Origin: Cololabis saira
Taxonomy: Eukaryota; Chordata; Actinopteri; Beloniformes; Belonidae
Direction: 5' to 3'
Length of the DNA: 64,000 nt
NCBI RefSeq assembly: GCF_033807715.1
Contig: NC_084597.1
Coordinates: forward strand, 10,044,843 to 10,108,842
The first letter of the stretch is position 1. Each line of letters begins with the position of its first letter. Shown piece by piece: positions 13,198 through 25,640 of the stretch. Made by a program: the position numbers and the translations under genes. The notes under the pieces are model-generated. The model did not search any database, was not told the DNA's origin, and worked only from the letters and a program-made list of their open reading frames with translations.

Positions 13198-15760
13198 CCT
13201 AATTTTAGCAATTCAAGACTGCTTTGCTACTGAAAATGAAGAAAAAGCATACATGAAAATATAAAATATTTCAAAGTCATAGCTTTTGTTGTCTATCTTG
13301 CTTGACTGGCCTCAAATATTTGTACTTATGTAACTTGAATAGATTCGGATGTGGGTTGTGTTCAGTTAACTATTTACAAGAGGACCCTTGCAAAAAGTTG
13401 TTCATGTCTTTTCACCCTCCTTATCATAAAAACATGTTTAAAAAAAGTATAAAACCTCACAAGAGAGTTGTGCGTTGTTATTTTTGCCTTTTTGACATGA
13501 ACGCGCGACCAACTGTGGCTGACTTTGGTAAACCTGGTGGTAAACTGGACCCTACGAAAAGGAAGAACACGTTGTACAGTACTTTCGTGAACATTTGAAT
13601 ATGTTTCCATAAAAGTAAGAGATAGAGCATTAGCCTTGGAGAAGAGCTACACTTTCTGTGGTTCATTGTACAATAAATTGCCGTGATAAAAACAAAACTT
13701 TTCAGTGCAACAAAATAATAATTTGTGCCACAAAGGCACACGAAGATTTCCCTCAAAAGTCGCAGTTAACTTTCCTCAGTAATTTTCAGAGGTGACATCA
13801 GTGACTGTATAAGATGAACTGGACAAACACTTTGACTCTACCCACAAGTTTCGGAAGAGTGGTTTTCAACCTTTGGAGGACATCAGCTTGTCAGAGGTGA
13901 ACTCTGCCCAAGCAGGCTAAATCCAAATGGACAAAGGTGCAGAGTGTGCAGAATGTGCAGCCTGGCAGTCAGATGGATCACACTCACCTTACCTGAAGCT
14001 TAGGATGCTGGTTAACATTACTTTGCATTTATTCTGACTGAATTATTCACCACTGAAACAAAATCTGAAAGGAGAACTCTTATCTACCTAATGAGATCTG
14101 GTACAGTCCTCATGGATGTAAAGTCTAGCTATGGAGACTAAAACCTTATTTGTACCAGAATGTACATAAGTGTATTTCTTTTTCTTTTTTTTTAAAATAT
14201 ATAACAAGCGTGACATCATGATGAAACCGTCTCTTTAGGATGGAGATCAATGTTGCTCGACTTACTTTTGGAGTCTCCTGGTGGTCATTTGAGGAACTGC
14301 ACATTTTGTCACTCACCTTTTGTGGGAGCAGTTTAGCGAGCTGGTTGCAGACACGTGGTACCATAAAGCTATTCAAAGGTAATAGTGATGTCTGTGCCGT
14401 TAAATAAAAAAACTGGTAACTGGTAAAGCATTAATAAATAATGGTCAATACGACAAATTAAAATCATAATGCATATAGGCAGAACATATAGGCAGAACAG
14501 TGGGATAGAATTATTATTATGGGATAAGGTTACGTCAGTGAATCAGAAATCCGTATTTTTAGTAAAATATTGAATTACCAAGATAAAAAGATTAACACAC
14601 ACAGTGTAGAGATGGACTCTTGCAGAGAGCAGGATGTTGTCATAACTTGTCCTTCTCTCCATACTGAGTCCTGGTTATCTGGAGGTCAGCTGCAAACTTA
14701 TCATAGATGAGCTACCACACTCAACACCACATGTCAATCCCTCCTGTGGACATATCTATATTGTGCAATTTTTCCTATTTCAGATAAATATAATTATTCA
14801 CACATTTTAGTCTTTTGCATTTTGTCTTCTGGAATCATCTTCTGCACTTTACCATCGGCACCGTACTATTGAACCACTCTTGATTTACCACAGGCTCAAT
14901 TTTCACGTTTTACTCTTGTATGCTTCACTTTTACAACCTTTGAAAAAAACATTAAAAAAAAAACAGTATGAAGGATACAAACTGTAGAATTGACATATTA
15001 TATCATTCATTTACAGTAAAGTTAGCAGGGTTTTGTTCTGTGGAAAATGAAGAAGATAAAGGATTCTTTGAAATTATCATCAGACTGCAGTGACAAGTGA
15101 AAGAAAAAAATTACATGATTTCAACGTCTTTAGTGTCCATGCGTGAAAGAACACCATGCCCAAGAAACTGCAAAAAAAAAAACTCAAGTTATAAACAACT
15201 TAACTGACATTCAAATTTAAAACCATTCATACCAACCAGATATACCAGTAAAACCATAAACGTTGGAAGCAGTGAGTGTTTCCAACAAAAAGTTAATAAT
15301 TAACAATATATCAATAGACTGAAGTTCAACAGTTATTGTTTTATGGTACTGAATGGAAAAATGTTTTATTTAGTAATGATGGCGCTTCATGTTCTTGCAT
15401 CAAATGTCAAGTTAAAGATGAAAATGGGGTTGAATCTGAGGTGGCTGGTCTTATCACCACCCATCACCATATTCACTCAAAAGACAACAAAATGAGGGAT
15501 CCCAGGTTTCCTTTCATTTGTAGGATTAAAGAAAAACACTGCAGGAAGCGGAGCTGCAGCAGGCGCTGGGGAATTTTTTACTTCCCTTGTCATGGCACAA
15601 GAACTCACTGAGGAATTTTGTTATCTGGGAAGCTACAGTGACACTTCACAGGCTGCTGTTACTACAGCAGTTCATTTCCACAATAAAATCCAGATCGGAA
15701 GAGTCATTTGGAAATCAGAGATACATTTCAGTGCATTATAAAGTTTATGTAACTAAACAC
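13198..15760. other. Non-coding stretch, nothing recognised
   Basis: Open frames at 13302-13598, 13478-13756 and 15336-15611 have no identifiable domains and lack gene context. I see no repeat that I can name. Confidence 0.4.
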
Positions 15761-15772
15761 CCACACTGTACT

Positions 15773-15826
<54 letters not shown>

Positions 15827-16239
15827 TTGTCTGCACACATATTATTGATTGATACCATGACGGTAGAAACCAAAAGTGTATATATGTGCATTATTACTAT
15901 ATGTAATATATACATATATATACGCACACATATGCGTACACATACATAAACATACACATACAAACCCAGTGTTTTTTTTTTTTTTTTTTTTTTTTTTGGG
16001 GGGGGGAGGGGGTGGGGGGGGGTGGTGACGACATCCACTGCCAATCCAGGAAGCAGGAACACACGGAGACACACGTCAAGCACTGGAAATCTGCAACAAA
16101 AAAACCACAAACAAAGCACGAAACCGGCACGGAGCCATCCAAAACACGAACAGCAATCGACCTAAATCTTGAGATCTGATCGCAGTCTGAGCTAAGCTAT
16201 CGCTACCGCTACCTAAACCCAAAAACTAGAGAGCCAGCA

Positions 16240-16299
16240 TGCAGGTGAACAAGCCAGTGTGTATGTCTATGCGTGTGTGTGTGTATGTATATGATCATG

Positions 16300-16349
<50 letters not shown>

Positions 16350-16365
16350 CGTGTGACTAAATTAC

Positions 16366-16457
<92 letters not shown>

Positions 16458-18391
16458 TAATAAACCAAACAAAGCTCCACCTGAAGTGTATCTATAGTGG
16501 GGGAGGGGGGGGAGCAACCCCGCCACCCGTGAGACCAGAGGCCGACAAGGAAGAGCCCGGAACCCAGGCCACCGGCAACCCCACAGAGGGGAGAAGTAGG
16601 AGGGAGGCAACCCACCGCCTGCGAGACCCCCCCCCCCACCCGGCGGCGGCCGAGGGGGCCCGCGGGCGGGGCCCCCACGGCGCGGAAAGAAGCAGCCAGG
16701 GATCCCGCGGCGGCGGACCGCGACCCAGGCAATCCCCGGCCACCCGGTCCGGGCCGGACACGCGGCCAGGAGGCCCTCACCCTTCAGGCCAGCGACCCCC
16801 ACCCGGCAGGGGGCCAGCCCGCCCGGAGAGACAGAGCCGCCCCGGCCGCCGACGCGGGCAGGCGCACCCGTCCCCCACGAAAGTGGCCCTCCAAGACCAG
16901 AGGGGCGCCCCGCCGTAGAGGCAGCGGGGGGGACCGGAGACGGGCCCGGAGAGAGGGAACCCCCCAACAAGGCGACACACGCGCAGGCCCGACAACGGAG
17001 GGCCCCAGACCCAGGCATCCCATTCATTCATCCATTCACCTATCCGATACCTATACTAATAATAATATAATATACTATACATAATAATAATAATAATACT
17101 AATAATAATACTAATAATAATACTAATAATAATAACCATCTTTGTATAATATAATATTGATAAATTATTAAGTTTTTGATGTCCTGCCAATGGAGGCTCA
17201 AATCCTCCATGGCAGGACCCTTCCATACCGCATTCTCACCGACACAGACATACAATCACGCACCGTTTCCCCCTCCCCGGGGGGATCCAGCACCGCCAGA
17301 AGGCACCCCAGGCTGCACGGCGGGCCCCGCCAGGCCCGGGTAACCCGACCCACCCGTCCCAGGCCCAGGCCGGTGAGGGAACGCGGGTGATGTGGGACCC
17401 CCTCCCGCCCCTTGTGTTGAGTGCATGTGATTAATGCCATAAAAACAGGGAGGAGGGAGGGCCAAGTATGACACAGACCCCCCCCCCTCCCGAACTACGT
17501 GTCCTTGTCAAATGTATTTATTAAGTGTTGAATGTGCAGTGTCTATTTTGCTGTTAAAACCGTGAGGCGGGGAGTGCCGGGCCACGCGGGACAGTGCCCC
17601 CCACGACCCGGACCCCCCGCCTTTCGCCTATGTGCGTATGAATCGTGTAGGGGGGGCAAGAGGGGGAGCGGAGGCCGAAGCCAGGAAGCAGGACCAGCAA
17701 AGCCGGCCCTGATAAGACACCCGCGTCCCCCCACCGGCCGTCCAGCAGACGGGGGCCGGCCCCCCGAGCCGGGCAAGGGCCCCACCGTACCTCCAAGGGC
17801 GCCCCCGGCGCCGCCGGAGCCCCCAGACGGAGGAGGAAACGGTCCAACATCCTCCCATTCATACTGACAACATAAGACATAGATACCTGGGAATGGTGCC
17901 ACCCCGCCGTCGCGCCCGCCCGTGCACCCCCCGGTCAGGGGAAGCCCGCTCCCCGGACCCGGCCCCACCCCCCCCCGAGGCCACCCCGGCGGACACCCCA
18001 AGGGTCCCGGAGTCCCCACATCCGCAGGGGCACTTGGCCCCCGCCCAGCGACGGAGGACCAAGGCAGCAATGCCCCCCCAGCGCAGACAGCCACCCCCCA
18101 CCCAGGCAGGGCCGGGCCCTCCGGGTGGGACCCCCACGTCCACGGCCCCGCCCCCCCCGGGAGGCCCGGAGACGCCCCAGCCACAGCCCCCCGCCCGAGC
18201 CCTCCCCAGCCACCCCCCCCCACCGCCATGAGGTAACCCCCCCCACAGGCCCCCAAGGCCCCCACCGGCTAGGGACAGGGCCCCGCGGCCCCCCCCACCG
18301 CCCCCCAGGGGCCACCAGAGGCCCGCGCCCCAGACCCCCCAAGCCGACCCCCAACCCCAAGGGCTACGAGATCACCACCCCCCCGCCCCCA
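16240..18391 (-). other. L1 3' UTR, GC-rich with homopolymer runs
   Basis: This region lies between the ORF2 stop and the terminal tail of the same insertion. It is exceptionally GC-rich, with many runs of five or more C or G on either strand, and so may form G-quadruplexes. Several long Pro/Gly/Arg-rich open frames on both strands follow from base composition and should not be called genes. Confidence 0.7.
16273..16456. repeat. (GT)n microsatellite inside the L1 3' UTR
   Basis: Two long GT arrays are separated by a short unique spacer near 16348-16371. Confidence 0.95.
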
Positions 18392-20722
18392 CTAGGTAAC
18401 GAAGCCAATAAACGGGGACCACAGAGAGTGCAATTCAGCCGAATGTTGTTCAGTGGAGGCAGACATTATCTCACTACTAATATGATCTGATAAAAGATTC
18501 CTAAAATGGTTGATACATAAACTGGATTTTTGTTTCCAATTTACTAAAATGGTTTTCTTTGCGATACATAAGGCAGTGAGAACCCGGTGTGTCCAATTAG
18601 GATCTATTTGAGTGTCTCCCAGGTGACCTAATATACATACCGTGGGGCATACTGGGATTCTGTGGTTGATCCATGTGGATAAATCCTCACAAATCTCCTT
18701 CCAGAACCTCTGTACCGGTGTACAGAACCATAAAGCATGCATATAATTATCTGGGGTGTTCTCTGTGCACTGTGAACAGATATTAGAGGTGACAAAGCCC
18801 ATCTGGAACATCCTTTGTCCAGTATAATGTATTCTATGAAGAACTTTGTACTGTATAAGTTGTAGGTTTGGGTTTTTAGTCATAGTAAACGTATTTAAGC
18901 ATATTTGTGACCAAGAAAACTGGTCGGTATTAAGAGAGAGATCCGCCTCCCACTTAGAGATCGGGAGAGAGACTGAATCGTCCAGTTTAGACACTAACCT
19001 GTAGAGTTTTGATAACAACTTTAAAGTGCTTAGATTCAATAAATCTATTATCTTAGCGGGAAGTTGTAAATCTAATTGGCTAATTTTGTATGTTTTATTT
19101 ATTATTGCCTTAAGTTGTTGATACTCTAAAAATTTATTCCTGCTAACTCCGTATTGAACAATAAGTGTATTGAAAGGTACAAACTGTCCTCCTACAATTA
19201 CGTGCTGTAAGTACCGTATTCCTTGATCTCTCCATTGAACGAAGTTAACCATCTTTTTATCATTTTTCACGATGTCTGGGTTGTTCCATATGGGTGTACG
19301 GTCACATGGAAAAAGTGAAATTTTAGCTATTTTAAGAAATTCCCACCAAGCTGATAAAGTTGTGCTAATATTAATGCTTTTGAAACATTGATGACGTTTG
19401 ATACTTTGACTAATAAATGGTAACTCTGAGATTTCTAGTTCATTACAAAACACTTGCTCTGAGTCCAGCCATTGACTATCTAAAGGATGATCTTTTGACC
19501 ATTTTACAATATACTGTAACTTACTGGCTATGAAGTAATACTGAAAATTAGGTAATTCTAAACCTCCATATTCTTTGGATTTTTGCAATGTCTTTAAACT
19601 AATACGTGGAGTTTTATTTTTCCACAGAAATTTTGATACATATGAGTCCAACGATTTAAACCAGGAAAGAGGGGGTTTGCATGGTATCATTGAGAAAAAA
19701 TAATTTACTTTTGGTAAAACCATCATTTTAATGGTGGCTATTCTACCCATGAGCGAAATGGGGAGAGAGCTCCATCTGGAAAGATCATCTTCTATTTTCT
19801 TTATAAGCTGAACATGATTTAATTTTATTAACTCTGACAGCCTAGGGGAGATGTTTATGCCTAAATATCTAATGTTCCCTGATTGTAATTGAGTATTGGT
19901 TATATTCCTAAAATTGCAGTTAACACACAGAACAGTGGATTTAGACCAATTAATAGAATAATCAGACAGAGATGAAAATCCCTCTATAAGTGCAATTGTC
20001 TGTGATAGTGAAGATCGTGAGTTCTGGAGGAAGAGGAGTACGTCATCCGCATAAAGACTGATTTTGTGCTCTAATATTTTACCTTGTATACCTTTAATAT
20101 TTTGATTTTGTCTAATAGCTGCTGCTAAAGGTTCAATAAATATTGCAAATAATGAGGGAGAGAGAGGGCAACCCTGTCTAGTGCCTCTTTGCAAGGTAAA
20201 ACTTGTAGAGATTTGATCATTTGTCCTTACACGTGCCTTGGGAGAGCTGTATAATATTTTTATCCAGTCAATGAAAGATTCGCCAAATCCAAATTTATGC
20301 AAAGTTGCCAATAGAAACTTCCAATTTACCTTATCAAATGCTTTTTCCGCGTCTAAGGATATAATAGTAGTCTCCTGTTTATTGATACTCGAATAGTCTA
20401 TAATATTTAATAATCTGCGAATATTAGTAGACGAATGTCTACCTTTAATGAAGCCTGTTTGATCCGGATGTATAATAGAAGGGGTGACTCTTTTCAGACG
20501 TTCAGTAATGGCCTTGCTAATTATTTTAAGGTCTACATTTATCAATGAAATTGGGCGGTAGCTCGATGGGAGCAAGGGATCCTTGTCCGGTTTTAATAAA
20601 AGACTAATATTAGCAGAGTTCATATTTAAGGGTAAGCTTTTATTTTCCCTAGCATTTAGAATCATTTTATAAAATGTTGGTGCTAATATACTCCAGAATT
20701 CCTTGTAAAATTCAGCTGGGAA
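18392..20722 (-). CDS. L1 ORF2 protein, C-terminal part (reverse transcriptase and zinc knuckle), 5'-truncated
   Basis: About 776 codons are open without interruption. The sequence begins at FPAEFYKEFWSIL, just ahead of RT motif 1. It continues through SYRPISLINVDLKIISK, motif A (SLDAEKAFDKVNW), RQGCPLSPSLF, and the catalytic LYADDVLLF (minus strand of 20035-20060). A C-terminal cysteine-histidine knuckle, CSQC with H and C following, lies near 18720-18790. The order and motifs are those of L1/Tx1-type LINEs. The product would reverse-transcribe L1 RNA in cis, but this copy lacks the endonuclease and its own promoter, so it is presumably dead. The open frame can be extended to 20827. The first 35 codons of that extension come from the target duplication and flanking DNA, not from L1. 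Absence of stops and a perfect target duplication suggest a recent insertion. Confidence 0.85.
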   Translation of the reverse strand, partial: FPAEFYKEFWSILAPTFYKMILNARENKSLPLNMNSANISLLLKPDKDPLLPSSYRPISLINVDLKIISKAITERLKRVTPSIIHPDQTGFIKGRHSSTNIRRLLNIIDYSSINKQETTIISLDAEKAFDKVNWKFLLATLHKFGFGESFIDWIKILYSSPKARVRTNDQISTSFTLQRGTRQGCPLSPSLFAIFIEPLAAAIRQNQNIKGIQGKILEHKISLYADDVLLFLQNSRSSLSQTIALIEGFSSLSDYSINWSKSTVLCVNCNFRNITNTQLQSGNIRYLGINISPRLSELIKLNHVQLIKKIEDDLSRWSSLPISLMGRIATIKMMVLPKVNYFFSMIPCKPPLSWFKSLDSYVSKFLWKNKTPRISLKTLQKSKEYGGLELPNFQYYFIASKLQYIVKWSKDHPLDSQWLDSEQVFCNELEISELPFISQSIKRHQCFKSINISTTLSAWWEFLKIAKISLFPCDRTPIWNNPDIVKNDKKMVNFVQWRDQGIRYLQHVIVGGQFVPFNTLIVQYGVSRNKFLEYQQLKAIINKTYKISQLDLQLPAKIIDLLNLSTLKLLSKLYRLVSKLDDSVSLPISKWEADLSLNTDQFSWSQICLNTFTMTKNPNLQLIQYKVLHRIHYTGQRMFQMGFVTSNICSQCTENTPDNYMHALWFCTPVQRFWKEICEDLSTWINHRIPVCPTVCILGHLGDTQIDPNWTHRVLTALCIAKKTILVNWKQKSSLCINHFRNLLSDHISSEIMSASTEQHSAELHSLWSPFIGFVT

Positions 20723-20738
20723 ACCACACTGTACTGTT

Positions 20739-21185
20739 GAAAGCAACCTCCTTGGTGCTTGGACACTAGGCCAGGCATGTTTTGTTTTCTGAAAAAAGAT
20801 GCTGCTTTGTCTAATGTTATTTCCCATGTTTCAGAAACTAAAACTGAAGTACACTTCTTGTATATTATATTGAGGTAGAAAGTTTTTACTGGATGTATTG
20901 ATTCAGCCAGTCTGTATTGACATTTTAATTACACTAACCCACAACCCTTTGGCGCCGGAACTCTATCCAGGCAGCTACAGTATTTCAGTGCTCCCGACTT
21001 TTTTTGTATTTTTTAGTGTAGATAGTGCATCTTTGCCAGTATGTGACATATCTTCGACCCGAATACTCTCCTATCCATCAGGGAATCTATGCTTTTTGAA
21101 TTTTCTCCCTCGCTTTTTTGACTCCTTTAGAGGAATTAAAGGAGTGCTATCCCCGCCGGAGGAAACCTGGGATGCAGGCCGACAG
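20739..21185. other. Sequence between the L1 and the decayed LINE
   Basis: This is the pre-insertion flank of the L1 followed by possible 5' sequence of the next LINE. No recognisable motif. Confidence 0.4.
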
Positions 21186-21187
21186 TT

Positions 21188-23290
21188 GTGCGTCCCTCCC
21201 GGTGCTACAGGGAGCGGCGGGCTGGTGCCCAGCGTGTTCCGCTCCCTGCTATCTGCATGTCCAAAGTACGCTCTTTGTGCAATAAACTGGACGAAATCAG
21301 CATTCTGCTACGGACTAACAAGAACTTCCAGAGGAACTCGGCTCTCTTCTTCTGTGAGACCTGGCTGCATGACGGAGTTACCTGGATTCCAGCTGATCAG
21401 AGCACACCGGGACAAGGAGGCCAGTGGGAAATCAAAGGAAGGAGGTTTGTGTTTTTACTTCAATAATAACTGGTGCACGAATGAAATTATATCACACCAA
21501 CACTTTTGTGGCCTCCTGGAATCAGTTTTTATTGAGTGTAAACCTTTCTACTCCTCGAGAGAGTTCTCCTCCACACATCCTCGCAGGAGTTTACATCCCC
21601 CCGCACAGAGCCGTCTGGGAGATTTGCGAGGCCCTGTGCGAAATGGCCGGGGGGGAAATTTTGGGGTTTTTCGAGTCGGATCGGGTGTCTATATGCGCAA
21701 TTTTAACTCTCCAATTAGCAAAATACTGGATACCTTCCCCTGCCTCATCATCATTTGGCTTGCCTCGACGCGGGGCCCCGCGGCTGCTTGAGACCCGGTC
21801 GGATTGGTGATTTTTGTAACAAATTTATCAAACGAGCCTTTCAGAGAGGCATTAAACTCTTCCATTTTCTTTAGTTTTTTTCTTTTTTCATCCCCTGATG
21901 GAAATTTCCTGATTCTGTCTCGTTCTCTCGACCACCCGTCTGGATCAGAGCACCTTGTGTCTGCGCTTGGTCTGACGCAGTTGTATAACAACAGACACGC
22001 GCATCATTGCACATATATTTATTGATATGCACAGACTAGTACACATTTAGGTCTGTAATGGAACGTGACTGTTGATATTTATAAGGGAAAAAAGGAAAAA
22101 ATAAACGGAAAAAAAAAATTATATGTATATATATATATTTTTTTTTTTTTTTCAATATTTGTTTTTTTTTTTTTTTCAAAAACGGCCCATAGCGCAAGGC
22201 CCCTTGGGGCGCGAGGCCCCGTGCGGTGGCACCTTGCGGCGGCCCTGCCCCCGCAAGCCCCCGTCGGCGAAGCACTACCATGGCTGGCTAAGCAGATCTC
22301 CGACGTGGAAACCTCTCGGCCAAACTCGGTAGTTCTCTTGATGGGAGATTTCAACACCTGCAATCTCTCACAGGAGCTGCCGAACTACAAACAGCTGGTG
22401 ACGTGTGCTACGCGGGACCACAACACTCTGGACCACTTCTACTCCATCATAAAACACTTGTACCGCTCTAGAGCATCATACAGATGGTCCCCACATACAG
22501 GCAGCAACTGAAAAGGTCCAAACCATCCAGGACTACAGTGAGGAGGTGGACTCCAGAGGCAAAGGACATGCTTCAGGACTGCATGGAGTCTACAGACCCG
22601 GAGTCACTGAAGCCCGTCGAGGATGAAACGACAGTTTTGCTGACACTGTATGTTCTTCCATCAGCTTCTGTGAGCAGGTCTGCCTCCCAACCAAAACCAT
22701 CACCAGGTACAATAATCGAAAGCTCTGGTTCTCCAAGCAGCTCAGAGAGCTCAGACGCCAGAAAGAGCAGGCGTACAGAGAAGGTGACATGGACACATTC
22801 AGGCTGGCCAGACAGGACCTCAAGAGGGCCGTTAAAATGACTAAAAGGGACTATTGTGCCAAACTCAAGCGTGATTCAGGCACCAAAGACCCTCCGAGCC
22901 ACCACCAACTACAAGATAAAAAGCACTCTCATCACCCCTCCCTCCCGGACTGGCTGACCATCTCAACACCTTTTACACCAAGTTTGAGAGAGCCCAAGGT
23001 CTTCACTCGGCTGAAGCCCAGAAAAGCCCCGGGGCCCGATGGCGTCTCCCCAGCAACACTGAAGCCCTGTGCCACTCAGCTGTCACCTGTGTTTTCGGAC
23101 ATCTTCAACCGGTCCATCTCTGAATGTCACGTGCCACCTTATCCATCATCGTCCCTGTTCCAATGACTACATCCTTGTCGCCCTGACATCTGTGGTCATG
23201 AAGAGCCTTGAAAAGCTCGACCTGTCCTACCTCAAGCCCATCACGGACCCCCTCCTGGAGCCTTTACAGTCTGCCTACAGAGTATTGAAT
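21188..23290 (+). pseudogene. Decayed APE-type LINE (Rex1/jockey/CR1-superfamily-like), interrupted
   Basis: Broken frames together trace an apurinic endonuclease and the start of a reverse transcriptase. VRSLCNKLDE and FFCETWLHDG lie near 21260-21370, and GVYIPPHRAVWEI near 21590. VVLLMGDFNTCNLS (endonuclease active-site region) lies near 22330, IPTYRQQLKRSKP near 22485, RKAPGPDGVSPATLK near 23020, and ALTSVVMKSLEKL near 23180-23220. Homology stops inside the RT at about 23285, so the element is truncated at its 3' end. It also contains an unrelated insertion between about 21645 and 22275, plus several frameshifts. Clade assignment is inference. Confidence 0.75.
21645..22275 (-). mobile_element. 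Unclassified insertion inside the decayed LINE, possibly hAT-derived
   Basis: The LINE frame breaks after CEALCEMA and resumes at LAKQISDVE. The flanks ATGGCCGG (left) and ATGGCTGG (right) could be an 8-bp duplication with one change. The minus-strand open frame at 21689-21991 contains KFPSGDEKRKKLKKMEEF, which resembles the N-terminus of TTF-type hAT transposases. Terminal repeats are not convincing. Confidence 0.35.
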
Positions 23291-25640
23291 TGAACCCTGG
23301 ATGCTAGCTGCAGCGTTAATCGCTATCTGCTCTGAGTCTTGTCTGAATTTCACTTTTCAAATGTTTTATTTTTGTTAGAAGCAGATGAAGTAGTTTTATC
23401 ACACCTATCTAGAGAATCAGTGCAGTTACACACCCATCTAAACTGAGCTATTAGCAATAATTAAGCTATGTATAATTAAACATCTAACTGGAGTTTCCGA
23501 TAAATCCGAGTATACATGTGTGGGAAGAGAATCGAATTACGGACTGAGGCGCATTTGACTCCCTGACACTAGGTGGCCCTACATGCCCTTTCATGTTGGC
23601 TTTCTTCTGGTTAGTTGGAACAATTAGTAAACAAGTGTGGCAGATTTGAAGTAAACATAGACGGAGGACAACAACACGTGAAGATATGGACGGCAACGAT
23701 GTAGCAGCTCTGTACATTTCGTACATACCGTTTCTGATCATGCTGCTGGTAAGATGCACGCAAAGTCTTCCTCTTCTTCTGCTACTGTGCTGTTGTGATT
23801 CCATGACTGTTGTTAATCCCGCTCCCGCGGCTCGTTACTTCCCGATGGGGAGTCCCAGGCCAGTCAATAGCTCGGCTAACTGTAGTTTGCAGTTACATGC
23901 CGAAATAGCTTGATTTAGAACCGCATTATATGGCTCTAATAGCTCGATTTCAAGAGCTCCAGTTGGGTTCGAGTACAGCCCGACTAAGGTGTATACATGG
24001 CTTTTAAAAACTTCAATAACAGTCAGACTAAGGCAATAATTTGACTTTCTGTTAGTGCATGTAAAGGTACTGATTTACGCAGTGAAAATGTTTTATAAGA
24101 GCAGATGCGTATTTAGAATACATACTGTAAAAGGCTAAGCTATAACTGTAATTTTTGTCATATGCAGCTCAACACACTGCATGAAAGTATTGTAACGATG
24201 TTGGCATTTTCAATCTTGAAGAAGCCACAACCACCAGAGCCTCTTCTTTTATACTGAGATACTAAATACTATAGTTGTTGTGTAGTCATCTTAAAGCCAC
24301 TCTATGTAGTAATACCACTTCTGATATATATATGGGTGCAAATTGATCTGTTATCTTGACAAAAGAGCCACTGACGATCCTGCGCTAATGAGCACAGATG
24401 GCCCAGCATGTCTTGTAATAACACTTTGTCCCACTAGAGGAGCACTTTGTTTGTGGTAATATGCTGGTCCGAAGTGGTTCCCTGAATAGGACAGCTTTAA
24501 AGAAATTCCACGCTGATGACTTTGTGTGCAGAATTTGTCCAAGTCTTTGTTTTTACATTTAATAAATTCATTGTTTTGGTCAAAAATACACAAAGAACAT
24601 AATGGAACTACAAGATGACCTGGAACAATGGTCCCTGTTGTTTGACTTTTCAGTGCTAGCCAAACTGAGACAAAGGTCATCTGGAGAAAATATCAGATGC
24701 AAAATATGATGCAATAAATAGTCAGAGTCAACAAAGTATGCTTAAATTGACAAAATAAATTAACATAGTTTATAAATCTTCATGAAGGCGTCACCCAACA
24801 TGCGTGAGTATCAACTGGTCAAAACAACTGTCTCTTTTGTTTGCGTTGGGTGGGGTGTTCTGTAGTCTCCTTCAATGTTTCCTGCTTCATGTCGTCAGAC
24901 TGCTAGGAAATATATTGGGAAGTGAGATAAACAAACCTGATTAAGCCAAAGACATGATATATCCTGTAGGACTAACATTTATGATCTCAAAACTGTATGT
25001 CAACTGCAAAAGATTGTTTTATATTAAATTTAAGAGCCACACCTGATAACAAATAAGTTGATTTCCAAGAAATACAGCATTTCTGTAGACCTTTGTAAAA
25101 AGGAAACGTTTATGCTCTGTTGCTGTTTTTCTGGCGTGTTTTTGGCAAATACCTGCAAAATTGCATTTCAAGACTGAGAGCTCACTGCACAGATAGCCTA
25201 ATTCAAATGCTTTGTTTCCCCCCATGTTCCCTGAGAATGTGTTTCTACGTCCAGCTCCAGGCTGGGAATGAACAGGGTCAGATGGATTTGTGCCTACATC
25301 GCTGAAAGCGGGGTGAAAACAACAAGTCCCTTAGCAAGGGATAAAGACTGATTTAAGATGTTTGTTTTGAGTATTTCAATACAGATGTTTCAGCTGAGTG
25401 AACAGAGCAGGAGCAGCCCATAATGATGTTTGAAATAAAGCAACAGACTGCAGCGGAACAAAGAATCAGAAATATTGAGAAGTTGGATCTTTTCTTCCCA
25501 GTATTCATTTATATTTACAAATCACATCCAATATAACGCCCCTTTTTTTAGACCCTGTAACATCGCTGATTTGTTTTCATAAAAAACATGTGCAGTAAAA
25601 AATAGGGCCAATCCATCTATCCATCCATCTATTCATTAAT
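23291..25640. other. Non-coding stretch, nothing firmly recognised
   Basis: A short open frame near 23686 beginning MDGNDVAALY may be a remnant of a transposon-encoded protein, but it is too short to assign. The remainder shows no gene. Confidence 0.35.

Larger units (their letters stand above)
15776..20723 (-). mobile_element. 5'-truncated L1 retrotransposon insertion with 15-bp target duplication
   Basis: The minus-strand element ends in a long poly-A (poly-T at 15774-15823 on plus). The 15-bp sequence CCACACTGTACTGTT flanks it at 15761-15775 and 20724-20738, so 4948 bp arrived in one insertion. From its 5' end it contains the second half of ORF2 and then a 3' UTR of about 2.6 kb. That UTR includes GC-rich sequence (16500-18390), an ATA-rich patch (17050-17160), a (GT)n array, and the terminal 460 bp shared with the copy at 4708-5109. 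The apurinic endonuclease domain is missing because of the 5' truncation. Confidence 0.9.

Noticed and set aside
16295..18490. Many long Pro/Gly/Arg-rich open frames on both strands
   Set aside because: They lie in the GC-rich L1 3' UTR and (GT)n array; open length follows from base composition and no domain is visible.
20724..20827. First 35 codons of the long minus-strand L1 frame as an N-terminus
   Set aside because: They are encoded by the target duplication and pre-insertion flanking DNA. Real L1 sequence starts at 20722.
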